Notes under the pieces: model-generated
Databases searched by the model: none
What the model was told of the DNA's origin: nothing
The model's input: the letters and a program-made list of their open reading frames with translations, nothing else
Position numbers and translations under genes: made by a program
Shown: piece after piece, positions 7,996-14,865 of the stretch
Layout of the letters: every line of letters starts with the position of its first letter
Position numbering within the stretch: the stretch's first letter is position 1
Origin: HRBIN15 sp039630445
GTDB taxonomy: Bacteria; Armatimonadota; Fimbriimonadia; Fimbriimonadales; GBS-DC
NCBI GenBank assembly: GCA_039630445.1
Contig: JBCNVA010000082.1
Location: forward strand, 1 to 39,254
DNA: 39,254 nucleotides
Reading direction: 5' to 3'

Positions 7996-8108
7996 CTATC
8001 ACCTGACGGCTCAAACCGTTCCTTAGCTAACCAAGCCCGCCTTTGTAGGCTGAAACAGCCGACGCTGGTCGGCTTGGTTTTGCACAGGAACCGCTTGAGC
8101 CGTGATAG
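7996..8108. repeat. Degenerate relative of the cruciform repeat, copy D
   Basis: About 113 bp bounded by CTATCAC and GTGATAG. It has the same plan as copies A-C (ACGGCTCAAACCGTTCC outside, CCAAGCCCGCC, GCCGACGCTGGTCGGC, then GGCTTGG and AACCGCTTGAGCCGT) but with compensating changes on both sides of the stems: CCAAGCC pairs with GGCTTGG where the other copies have CGAAGCC and GGCTTCG. Paired changes of this kind suggest the fold is maintained, or that this is a separate subfamily. Confidence 0.7.
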
Positions 8109-8143
8109 CCAGAGGCAATTTTTCGAACATCCGCCCTACCCCC

Positions 8144-8173
8144 TTGCGTTAAGCCCGTTGGATGGGGTATCAT
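8144..8173 (+). promoter_or_regulatory. Probable promoter of the tRNA-Pro/tRNA-Arg pair
   Basis: TTGCGT (8144-8149) and TATCAT (8168-8173) are spaced by 18 bp, and the -10 box ends 9 bp before the mature tRNA-Pro 5' end. Fit to the standard -35/-10 consensus is 4 of 6 and 5 of 6. Confidence 0.5.
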
Positions 8174-8182
8174 GCAAAGCGT

Positions 8183-8260
8183 CGGGGCGTGGCGCAGTAT
8201 GGTTAGCGCGCTACCATGGGGTGGTAGAGGTCCCCGGTTCGAGTCCGGGCGCCCCGACCA
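8183..8260 (+). tRNA. tRNA-Pro (anticodon GGG)
   Basis: A full cloverleaf can be drawn: acceptor CGGGGCG with CGCCCCG, D-stem GCGC/GCGC, anticodon stem CTACC/GGTAG with loop ATGGGGT giving anticodon GGG, and T-arm with loop TTCGAGT. Discriminator A and an encoded CCA end at 8260. The second tRNA starts 7 nt downstream after a run of five T. Confidence 0.95.
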
Positions 8261-8267
8261 TTTTTCA

Positions 8268-8344
8268 GCGCCCGTAGCTCAGCGGACCAGAGCACCAGAC
8301 TTCGGATCTGGGGGTCGGGGGTTCGAATCCCTCCGGGCGCGCCA
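8268..8344 (+). tRNA. tRNA-Arg (anticodon TCG)
   Basis: Acceptor GCGCCCG pairs with CGGGCGC. The anticodon stem CCAGA/TCTGG carries loop CTTCGGA, anticodon TCG. The T-loop is TTCGAAT. Discriminator G and encoded CCA end at 8344. Probably co-transcribed with tRNA-Pro. Confidence 0.95.
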
Positions 8345-8357
8345 GCCTCTGGCAAGG

Positions 8358-8363
8358 TATACT
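8358..8363 (+). promoter_or_regulatory. TATACT -10 box, near-leaderless M16 promoter
   Basis: TATACT preceded by GG lies 8 nt before the ATG at 8372. Transcription would be expected to start about 6-8 nt after the box, at or just before the start codon. No Shine-Dalgarno sequence is present, which agrees with a leaderless mRNA. Confidence 0.5.
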
Positions 8364-8371
8364 CCTCGACC

Positions 8372-9613
8372 ATGACACTGGTTCAAACAACGCTTTCAAA
8401 CGGCATTCGCGTCATCATGGAGCCTGTGCCGACGGTGCAGTCGGTTGCCCTCTGCTTTTGGGTCAAAAGCGGTTCCCGCTACGAGCAGCCTCATCAGCAT
8501 GGGATGGCGCATTTCCTTGAGCATATGCTGTTCAAAGGCACCACAAACCGCACTGCGGTGCAGATTGCGCAGGCGATCGAGGGACGCGGCGGCGTGCTGA
8601 ACGCCTCCACGGGCAAGGAGCTGACCTGCTACTATGCCCGCGTGCTGAGCGAGCATCTGCCCATCGCGGTAGAGGTGCTGAGCGACTTGTGGCTGAATGC
8701 TATGCTGAATCCTGACGAGGTGGAGCGTGAGAAGGGGGTCATTCTGGAGGAGATGCGCATGATCGAGGACACCCCCGACGAGGTACTGCACGACCTGTTC
8801 ACGGAGGTGCACTGGGCGGGTCATCCGCTGGGGCGACGCATTATCGGCTCGCCCGAAACGGTCAGTGCCTTCACCCGCGAAGCGCTTTTGGAGTTTATCC
8901 ACACCTACTATGTGCCCGCGCGAATGGTCATCTCGGCTGCGGGCAATCTGGAACCCGATGCGCTAGTCAAGGAGCTGGAGCGCTGGCTGGGCGACTGGCA
9001 TCCCAATCCACAATGCGAGCCTGTGGATGCCTCCACACCGCCGCGCAAGGTGCCTCAAAGCCTGCATGTGCAGTTTTTCCCACGCGAGGTGGAGCAGGTG
9101 CATTTCTGCATCGGCGTCGACGGCGTTTCGTTTATGGACGAGCGCCGCTACGCGCTGGCGGTGCTGAACAGCTTGCTGGGTGGCAGCATGTTCAGTCGCC
9201 TCTGGCAGGAGATTCGCGAGAAGCGCGGACTGGCATACGACATCGGCAGCTACTCCCTGCCGATGTCCGATGGGGGGCTGTTTGTGGTTTATGGTGGCAC
9301 GGCGGACACCCATTTTGACCAGGTGATGGAGCTGGTGCATGCAGAAATGGATCGCCTGCGCTGCGAGCCACCCAGCGAGGAGGAGACCGCCAGCGCTCGC
9401 AACCAACTCAAGGGCACGCGCCTGCTGGCATTAGAAGCGATGCAGACCCGCGCCGAACTCATCGGCAGCGAACTGCTAATGCGTGGCGAGGTCATCCCGA
9501 TGGAGGAGGTCATTGCCAAAATCGATGCTGTCACGCCCGAACAGATTCACGCGCTGGCTGCCGAGCTGTTCGAACCCGACCAGCGCACTGTGGTCGCGAT
9601 TGTCCCCGCGTAG
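8372..9613 (+). CDS. M16-family zinc peptidase (processing-peptidase-like)
   Basis: The protein has 413 residues, the usual length of single-unit bacterial M16B peptidases. The inverted zinc motif HFLEH (His47, Glu50 catalytic, His51) is followed exactly 76 residues after His51 by the third ligand Glu127 in KGVILEEM. The second, inactive M16 half (about 190-400) carries the typical GGSMFSRLWQEIREKRGLAYDI segment. Such enzymes cut peptides or processed leader sequences in the cytoplasm or at the membrane; the substrate cannot be told. The gene follows tRNA-Arg by 27 nt and has its own -10 box. Confidence 0.95.
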   Translation: MTLVQTTLSNGIRVIMEPVPTVQSVALCFWVKSGSRYEQPHQHGMAHFLEHMLFKGTTNRTAVQIAQAIEGRGGVLNASTGKELTCYYARVLSEHLPIAVEVLSDLWLNAMLNPDEVEREKGVILEEMRMIEDTPDEVLHDLFTEVHWAGHPLGRRIIGSPETVSAFTREALLEFIHTYYVPARMVISAAGNLEPDALVKELERWLGDWHPNPQCEPVDASTPPRKVPQSLHVQFFPREVEQVHFCIGVDGVSFMDERRYALAVLNSLLGGSMFSRLWQEIREKRGLAYDIGSYSLPMSDGGLFVVYGGTADTHFDQVMELVHAEMDRLRCEPPSEEETASARNQLKGTRLLALEAMQTRAELIGSELLMRGEVIPMEEVIAKIDAVTPEQIHALAAELFEPDQRTVVAIVPA

Positions 9614-9662
9614 CCTGTGTGAGCCTGCCCGCCGCCGCGCAATCCCCATCGGGTAAATCGGG

Positions 9663-9668
9663 TAAAAT
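9663..9668 (+). promoter_or_regulatory. TAAAAT -10 box upstream of tatA
   Basis: TAAAAT lies 17 nt before the tatA ATG. Unlike the leaderless promoters elsewhere, this one is followed by a Shine-Dalgarno region (GGAGCGGAGG, 9670-9679), so tatA may have a short conventional leader. Confidence 0.35.
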
Positions 9669-9685
9669 AGGAGCGGAGGCAGACC

Positions 9686-9886
9686 ATGTTTGGAAGCATC
9701 GGCTTTGGCGAAATCATGGTGCTGCTCGTGATCGCGCTGCTAATCTTTGGGCCGCGCAAGCTGCCTGAGATCGCGCGATCGGTCGGGCAAGCCATGCGCG
9801 AATTCAAGAAAGCAGGCGAGGAGGTCACGCGCTCCTTCGAGGAGCCAATCGATGAGCTGCGTGATGACCTCACGCGCTACCCATAA
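9686..9886 (+). CDS. tatA: Twin-arginine translocase subunit TatA/TatE
   Basis: The protein has 66 residues. A single N-terminal membrane helix (residues 7-20, GEIMVLLVIALLIFG) is followed by the family's FGPRKLPE hinge and an amphipathic helix (IARSVGQAMREFKKAGEEV), then a short acidic tail. TatA forms the pore that moves folded proteins across the cytoplasmic membrane. A clear GGAGG lies 6 nt before the ATG. No tatC is present in the window. It sits beside secG, making a small protein-export group. Confidence 0.93.
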   Translation: MFGSIGFGEIMVLLVIALLIFGPRKLPEIARSVGQAMREFKKAGEEVTRSFEEPIDELRDDLTRYP

Positions 9887-9931
9887 TCGCATGGGATTTC
9901 TGCCACTGAAAGCAAAAACAGGAGTGGAGCA

Positions 9932-10162
9932 ATGGAAATCGTCAAACAGGTACTGACTTGGATCGATATTATCGTTATGGTGGCGTTCATCGGGTTGGTT
10001 GCCATTCAGACCTCGCGTGCCGAGGGGATTTTCAGCCCTGGCGCCACCGAAGGTACTTACATCAAGGCGAAGCCGGGCTTCGAGGACAACCTCTCCCGGC
10101 TCACTTTGATCCTGGCGATCACCTTCTTTGTGCTGACCGCGGTTGTGTACTACTTACCCTGA
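9932..10162 (+). CDS. secG: Preprotein translocase subunit SecG
   Basis: The protein has 76 residues and two membrane helices (about 8-26 and 56-74), joined by a loop with the SecG-like sequence QTSRAEGIFSPG and the LSRLTLILAITFFVL second helix. SecG is the small accessory subunit of the SecYEG channel. Length and topology are typical. AGGAG lies 8-9 nt upstream of the ATG. It follows tatA by 45 nt. Confidence 0.85.
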   Translation: MEIVKQVLTWIDIIVMVAFIGLVAIQTSRAEGIFSPGATEGTYIKAKPGFEDNLSRLTLILAITFFVLTAVVYYLP

Positions 10163-10196
10163 GCGCGTTCCCATTTGGAGTATCCTTCCGCAGGTG

Positions 10197-10889
10197 ATGG
10201 CGATGCAGACCGCTGCAGCAAAGCCGGAGATTATCTATCCAGAAACGGATGGGCAACCGATGGCAGAAAACACCAAACAAGCCGAGGTGATGATGACCCT
10301 CAAGGAAAACCTCGATGCCCTCTTCGCCGACCGACCCGATGTGTTCGTCGCCATCGACCTCTTCTGGTACCCCGTCGAAGGCAGACCCGACATCCGCCAA
10401 GCCCCCGATGTGATGGTAGTCTTCGGACGCCCCAAAGGGCATCGGGGGTCCTACAAGCAGTGGGAGGAGGGGGGCGTTCCGCCGCAGGTGGTGTTTGAGG
10501 TGGCGTCGCCGAGCAACATGGAGGCGGAGTGGGCGCGGAAGCGGGCGTTTTATGAGCAGTATGGGGTGCAGGAGTATTACATTTATGATCCTGATACCAG
10601 TGAATGGCGGGGCTACTTGCGTCAGGGTGAGCGGTTGGAGCCGATAGAGGGGATGGAGGGATGGGTCAGTCCGTTGCTGGGGATTCGCTTTGAGCGAGGT
10701 CAGGAGACGGATCCGGGTGTGTATGATCCGTTGGGTAATCGGTTTTGTGGGTACTTGGAGGTGCGTCGGGCGTTGGAGGAGGCGATTGCGCAGGCGATGG
10801 AGGAGAGGCGCCGAGCGGAGCGGGAACGCCAGCGTGCCGAGCAACTTGCCCAGAAGCTGCGCGAGCTGGGCATCGAAATAGATGAGTAG
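10197..10889 (+). CDS. Uma2-family putative restriction endonuclease-like protein with C-terminal coiled coil
   Basis: The protein has 230 residues. The ATG at 10197 is preferred to an upstream GTG at 10143 that would lie inside secG; an ATG at 10203 is possible. The PD-(D/E)XK-like core is visible: APDVMVVFG (Asp), VVFEVASPSN (Glu, with Uma2 hallmark E-V-x-SPS) and the downstream KRAFYEQYGVQEYYIYDP block. Residues about 195-225 form an Arg/Glu-rich coiled coil (EERRRAERERQRAEQLAQ), common in this family. Uma2 proteins are abundant in cyanobacteria and Armatimonadota, with unproven biological roles. The last 8 nt overlap the following glycosyltransferase gene. Confidence 0.85.
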   Translation: MAMQTAAAKPEIIYPETDGQPMAENTKQAEVMMTLKENLDALFADRPDVFVAIDLFWYPVEGRPDIRQAPDVMVVFGRPKGHRGSYKQWEEGGVPPQVVFEVASPSNMEAEWARKRAFYEQYGVQEYYIYDPDTSEWRGYLRQGERLEPIEGMEGWVSPLLGIRFERGQETDPGVYDPLGNRFCGYLEVRRALEEAIAQAMEERRRAERERQRAEQLAQKLRELGIEIDE

Positions 10890-11778
10890 AGCGGAACTCG
10901 CGCTGAGCATCTGCATCGTGAATTGGAACACGCGCGAGCTATTGCGTGCCTGCCTGCATTCCATCTATCGTTACCCGCCTGATGAGCCGTTTGAGGTCAT
11001 CGTGGTGGATAATGCCTCTGCCGACGGCAGCGCGGAGATGGTGCGCACAGAGTTCCCCCAGGTTTTTTTGATCGCTAACCGCGAGAATGTAGGCTATGCA
11101 CGGGGCAACAATCAGGCGATAGCACGGGCGCGCGGTGAGTTCATCCTGCTTCTGAATCCCGACACGGAGATGTACCCCAACACACTGCGGAACGCGCTTT
11201 GCTTCCTGCGTGAGCATCCCGAAGTGGGCGCGATCGGCGCGAAGCAGCTTTTCCCCGATGGGCGCGTGCAGCCTTCAGTACGGGGTTTCCCCACACCGTG
11301 CAACCTGCTGTTTGAGATGCTGGGGCTGGCACGGCTCTTTCCGCGCTCGCGCCTCTTTGCCGCCTACCGCATGCGCTGGTTTACCTACGACTGCCCGATG
11401 CCTGTCGACCAGCCGATGGGCACTTTTTTAATGGTGCGCCGCGCGGTGATCGAGCAGGTGGGGCTGATGGACGAGGCGTTCCCCCTCTTTTTTAATGATG
11501 TGGACTGGTGCTATCGCATCTGGCAGGCAGGATGGTCTATCTGGTTCGTGCCGACGGTGGAGATTTTGCATCACGGCGGCGCAAGCACACGGCAGGTGCG
11601 CCTGGCTGCGATTCGCGAGTCGCATCGGGCGCTGGAGCGGTTCTATCACAAGCATTACCGCTCGCGCCTGCCCTTGCCCGTTTATGCGCTGCTGATTGGG
11701 CTGATTCGGCTGTCTGGCTGGCTGCGCCTGCTCCTGCAGCGCCTTCGGCTCGGAATAACGGATGGCAATATAGGCTAA
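10882..11778 (+). CDS. Family 2 glycosyltransferase
   Basis: The protein has 298 residues. The N-terminal GT-A fold shows SICIVNWNTRELL, VIVVDNASADGS, GYARGNNQAI and the metal-binding LLLNPDTEM motif; a later FFNDVDWCYRIWQAGW block holds the acceptor-side acidic residues (ED/DVD-type). These features match rhamnosyltransferase-like GT2 enzymes that build cell-surface glycans. A hydrophobic C-terminal helix (LPVYALLIGLIRLSGWLRLLLQ) may attach it to the membrane. Its start overlaps the Uma2 gene by 8 nt, implying translational coupling. Donor and acceptor sugars are unknown. Confidence 0.92.
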   Translation: MSRAELALSICIVNWNTRELLRACLHSIYRYPPDEPFEVIVVDNASADGSAEMVRTEFPQVFLIANRENVGYARGNNQAIARARGEFILLLNPDTEMYPNTLRNALCFLREHPEVGAIGAKQLFPDGRVQPSVRGFPTPCNLLFEMLGLARLFPRSRLFAAYRMRWFTYDCPMPVDQPMGTFLMVRRAVIEQVGLMDEAFPLFFNDVDWCYRIWQAGWSIWFVPTVEILHHGGASTRQVRLAAIRESHRALERFYHKHYRSRLPLPVYALLIGLIRLSGWLRLLLQRLRLGITDGNIG

Positions 11779-11865
11779 ATAGCTTGCTTATGCCAATTTT
11801 GCGAGGCTAGTGCTCTTGGCCTGTGCGGGAATTTAGGAGAGACTGGGTGCTTTAGAAAATGAATT

Positions 11866-11940
11866 TGGAGCGGGAGACGGGATTCGAACCCGCGACCCCT
11901 GGCATGGGAGGCCAGTGCTCTACCCCTGAGCTACTCCCGC
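11866..11940 (-). tRNA. tRNA-Gly (anticodon CCC)
   Basis: Read on the minus strand, acceptor GCGGGAG pairs with CTCCCGC, anticodon stem CTGGC/GCCAG encloses CTCCCAT with anticodon CCC, and the T-loop is TTCGAAT with stem GCGGG/CCCGT. Discriminator T and encoded CCA end at 11866. It lies between the convergent GT2 gene and the 3' end of flhF. Confidence 0.95.
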
Positions 11941-11950
11941 TTGCGCTTTA

Positions 11951-11956
11951 ATTATA
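11951..11956 (-). promoter_or_regulatory. TATAAT -10 box of tRNA-Gly
   Basis: On the minus strand TATAAT (preceded by GGG) ends 10 nt before the mature tRNA-Gly 5' end. It lies just after the flhF stop codon, so the tRNA appears to have its own promoter. Confidence 0.5.
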
Positions 11957-11962
11957 CCCGAT

Positions 11963-13156
11963 TTACTCCGTCGTCGATGCAAGGGGATGTTCCTCTGGGG
12001 TAGGGCACGCCGCGATTGCTTCGATAATCTTGCCTGCGAGCCAGCGCGCATCCGCAACCCGAATATCCTCGGGCACGCGCTGCCCTGTGGTGAAATAGGC
12101 GAGGGATAAGGGATGCTGCATGCACAGGTTGATACTCGCACCGAAACGCACCGCCTCGTCCACCTTCGTCAGGATGAGCGCCTCAGGTTCAAAGAGGCTG
12201 AACCGCTGGAACGCCTCCTCCAGCACGGCAGTATCCGCGGTTGCGCTTAGCACCAGGTAGACCTGCGCCTTCAGCGGGGCGAGCGCGGCGTGGAGTTCGT
12301 GCAGGTGCGACTCGTCGCGCTGGCTGCGTCCAACCGTATCGATCAGCACCAAATTGTGGTTGCGAAACAGCTCCAGCCCTTCCTGCGCCTCTTCAGCAGT
12401 GGTCGCGACATGCAGCGGCAGGTTCATGATCCCTGCATAGGTGCGCAGCTGTTCGATGGCGCCGATGCGGTAGGTATCCAGCGAGAGCAGCGCGACCTCG
12501 CGGTTGTAGTCCAGCGCGTGGATGGCAGCGAGTTTGGCAATCGTGGTGGTCTTGCCAACGCCTGTGGGTCCCACCAGCGCGACCACCTGGCGCGTGCGAC
12601 TTTCGCGGGGTAGTGCGCCGCCGATGGGGATGCGGGCGATAAGCGTGCGCTGCAGCGCATCCAGGGCAGCGTTTCGGGGCAGGCGCGGCACGCGACGCAG
12701 CAGCTCGCGGGCTATCGCTGGCTCCACACCCGCCTTAAGCAGTGGGCGTAGCAGGGGATGCTCATCCGCAATGTTGGCGACAGCGGTAGGCAATGGGGGC
12801 ATCTCTTCACCCATTACACGGGCGTACATCGCCTGCACCAAGGAGCGCATCTCCTGCATCTCGCGTTCCAGCTGGCGGATACGCCCCTGCACAGGGTCGT
12901 ACTGCTCCACACCTTTCGGTTCCACCTTGCCTTGCTGAGCGACATCCCGACGCCCGCTGCCTGCGCCCTGAGTTGGGGAAGCGGTCTCGGTGGGTTCTTC
13001 CAGACCCGCTACAATCTCGATCATCGGCTTGCGGCGGAAGAGACCGCCTTTGTGCACCACCCGCTCACTGAGAATCACCGCCCCCGGCCCCAGTTCCTCG
13101 CGTATCTTCAGCAACGCTTCCAGCTTGGTCGGCGCCAGATAGGTCCTAACCCGCAT
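11963..13156 (-). CDS. flhF: Flagellar biosynthesis SRP-type GTPase FlhF
   Basis: The protein has 397 residues. The ATG at 13156 is preferred to one 33 nt upstream because MRVRTYLAPTKLEAL is the normal FlhF start and GGGGGA lies about 8 nt before it. An N-terminal B domain and a Gln/Glu-rich linker are followed by the SRP-GTPase NG domain: G1 GPTGVGKTT (about 196-204), LDTYRIGA (about 226-233), G3 DTVGRSQRD (about 273) and G4-like TKVDEA (about 330). FlhF helps set the position and number of flagella. No other flagellar gene is present in the window, so either it acts with genes elsewhere or the locus is split. Confidence 0.93.
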   Translation of the reverse strand: MRVRTYLAPTKLEALLKIREELGPGAVILSERVVHKGGLFRRKPMIEIVAGLEEPTETASPTQGAGSGRRDVAQQGKVEPKGVEQYDPVQGRIRQLEREMQEMRSLVQAMYARVMGEEMPPLPTAVANIADEHPLLRPLLKAGVEPAIARELLRRVPRLPRNAALDALQRTLIARIPIGGALPRESRTRQVVALVGPTGVGKTTTIAKLAAIHALDYNREVALLSLDTYRIGAIEQLRTYAGIMNLPLHVATTAEEAQEGLELFRNHNLVLIDTVGRSQRDESHLHELHAALAPLKAQVYLVLSATADTAVLEEAFQRFSLFEPEALILTKVDEAVRFGASINLCMQHPLSLAYFTTGQRVPEDIRVADARWLAGKIIEAIAACPTPEEHPLASTTE

Positions 13157-13177
13157 GTTCAGTATCCCCCTATAAAT

Positions 13178-13386
13178 ATCGGCATTCACGCGCCCGTTCT
13201 GGAGCAGAGCGCATTCTGCTTCGGGGTGATGTGAACTTCGACCGCTGCATCGACGATAGCGACCTGCTTGCCGTGCTCTTTGCTTTCGGCGCTACAGGGG
13301 CACGCTATGAAGATGTGAACTATGATCGCATCGTAGATGATGCCGACCTGCTGATCGTGCTGTTCAACTTCGGGAGCGGCTGTTAG
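13178..13386 (+). pseudogene. Remnant of a secreted protein's dockerin-like EF-hand tail
   Basis: The forward frame ending with TAG at 13384-13386 has no good start codon but encodes two EF-hand-like loops, DVNFDRCIDDSD and DVNYDRIVDDAD, each followed by LL-x-VLF-x-FG, and ends GSGC. This is the same plan, spacing and ending as the C-terminus of the 868-residue secreted protein at 19587-22193 (DANGDGCVNDRD and DLNGDEIVDDTD, ending YYGSGC). It lies between flhF and the GerMN gene, opposite in direction to both. The frame is closed by a stop about 30 bp before the homologous part. It is best read as the 3' end of a lost or rearranged gene. Confidence 0.7.
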
Positions 13387-13409
13387 CTTGCCGTGGAGAG
13401 AATTCAGGG

Positions 13410-13925
13410 CTAAGGTCCTTGGGCGGGCAGGGGCTGTGAGATGTCCAGATGCCCCCCGATGCTCTCTACAGGCTTGCCCTCCACCAGAATCTGCACTTTT
13501 TGTACGCTGGGGAAGCTGGAGGCGGTGCGGGTGATAGCGTTGACCAGCGCCGCCTCCATATCCGAGCCGCCTTCGAAGTTTTGCACCAGATCCGCTGAGA
13601 AGTTTAGCTCCAAGGTTCCATTACGCAGCGTGGCGCTGAGCAGGCGCGCGCCTTTGGGGAACACAGGCGTCTGCTGAATCAGCTGTTCGAATGCCTCGCG
13701 ATAGGCGTCCGCGCGATTCTGAATAGTGACCGTTTTCGACTCATAGCGCCACTCGCCCTGATCGTTCATTTGAGGGATATAGATGCGAATGGTGGGTGGC
13801 ACAGGCGGAGGCGGGGGCGTTGTGGGTTTTGTCAGGCGCAGCCATACACCTACACTCACCGCCGTTAGCGCAATCAGCACAAACAGTCCGCCCAGCAGGG
13901 TCTGTACGCGCCGCGCCTCACTCAT
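13410..13925 (-). CDS. GerMN-domain membrane-anchored protein
   Basis: The protein has 171 residues: an N-terminal membrane anchor (about 11-30, LLGGLFVLIALTAVSVGVWL), a proline-rich linker (PTTPPPPPVPPT) and a GerMN domain (about 60-165) with the signature GTLELNFSADLVQNFEGGS and VQKVQILVEGKPVES. GerMN domains are found in the GerM spore-envelope protein and in bacterial lipoproteins such as LpqB, and act outside the cytoplasmic membrane. Its start overlaps the upstream FHA gene by 8 nt, so the two are probably translated together. A role in sporulation is not implied by this gene alone. Confidence 0.88.
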   Translation of the reverse strand: MSEARRVQTLLGGLFVLIALTAVSVGVWLRLTKPTTPPPPPVPPTIRIYIPQMNDQGEWRYESKTVTIQNRADAYREAFEQLIQQTPVFPKGARLLSATLRNGTLELNFSADLVQNFEGGSDMEAALVNAITRTASSFPSVQKVQILVEGKPVESIGGHLDISQPLPAQGP

Positions 13926-14838
13926 CGCTGTGCGCCTCTGTCTCGGATGTCGGCAGCGGCTCGCCCGAATCGTCAGCTAAGCTCGGTGTGTCCGATTCCG
14001 CCGCAGGTTCTGTCGCCCACTCCACCACGAACTGGCTTTTGCCGAGCGTCAGCACGGCTCCCGGCTCGACGGGTGTGGGCAGGTTGGGCGTCAGGCGAGT
14101 CTCGCCAATAAAAGTACCGTTCGTGCTGCCGAGATCGGTGACGCGGACCTCGTTGCCCACAATCTCGATAGTGGCATGCGTCCCCGACACATAGGGGTCT
14201 GGGATGACAATTTCGTTGCCAGGGCGTCGCCCAATTTTGAGCGGGCGGGCATAGAGCGGATAACGCTGGTTGGGATCGTGCTGGTTCACTAAGTACGCCA
14301 GTGGAGGGGTGACCTCCTCGGCGATGACAGGTGTCTCAAAGCCTTCGGGCAATTCGAGGGTCAATTGCACACTGCCCAGTTGCAGGGTTGCCTGCGGGGG
14401 CAACGGCACGCGCTGACCGGGCGTGACGGGCTGTCCATTCAGCTGGGTGCCGTTCGTGCTGCCGAGATCCTCCAGATAGGCAGTGTTGTCCTCGATGAGG
14501 ATGCGGGCATGGCGACGGCTAACGGTAGCATCGTTGAGCAGCACATCGCAGCTGGGATCGCGTCCGATCAGGTTCTCGCCCGCTTTGAGCAGGAACTCGC
14601 GCCCGCTTGGGTCGCGCAGTTTGGGGAACGCACCCGCTTCCGCTGCCGTTTCTGTAGGGGCTTCACTGCTGAGCAAGAAGCCGCACTCGACACAGTACAT
14701 CTCACCTGGCGGGTTCATCTGCCCGCAGATGGGACACGGCGCGGGTGCAATCGCCCGCGTGACACTGGGTGCGGGCGCCATCTGGACGGTCGCCTGGGGC
14801 GCTGTGCCACTTGCTACATTTGTCGGCTCATCCTGCAT
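13918..14838 (-). CDS. Zinc-ribbon protein with two FHA domains
   Basis: The protein has 306 residues. Residues 35-52 form a C-x2-C-x10-C-x2-C zinc ribbon. Two forkhead-associated domains follow (about 82-162 and 196-275), each with the phosphothreonine-binding pattern: IGRDPSCDV..VSRRHARI..LGSTNGT and IGRRPGNEI..VSGTHATI..LGSTNGT. FHA domains bind phosphothreonine peptides and usually relay Ser/Thr-kinase signals. The neighbouring PrkA kinase gene, 27 nt upstream in the same direction, is a candidate partner, although this is inference from position only. A TATAAT box lies 10 nt before the ATG, giving it its own near-leaderless promoter. Confidence 0.92.
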   Translation of the reverse strand: MQDEPTNVASGTAPQATVQMAPAPSVTRAIAPAPCPICGQMNPPGEMYCVECGFLLSSEAPTETAAEAGAFPKLRDPSGREFLLKAGENLIGRDPSCDVLLNDATVSRRHARILIEDNTAYLEDLGSTNGTQLNGQPVTPGQRVPLPPQATLQLGSVQLTLELPEGFETPVIAEEVTPPLAYLVNQHDPNQRYPLYARPLKIGRRPGNEIVIPDPYVSGTHATIEIVGNEVRVTDLGSTNGTFIGETRLTPNLPTPVEPGAVLTLGKSQFVVEWATEPAAESDTPSLADDSGEPLPTSETEAHSDE

Positions 14839-14848
14839 AGCGATAGAG

Positions 14849-14854
14849 ATTATA
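14849..14854 (-). promoter_or_regulatory. TATAAT -10 box, near-leaderless FHA-gene promoter
   Basis: On the minus strand TATAAT lies 10 nt before the ATG at 14838, within the short gap after prkA. No Shine-Dalgarno sequence is visible between box and start. Confidence 0.5.
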
Positions 14855-14865
14855 CTCTATCGCGC

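Noticed and set aside
7824..8014. Short frames on both strands through the dispersed repeats
   Set aside because: They exist only because the palindromic repeat is open in several frames; they have no start signals and no homology to real proteins that I recognise.
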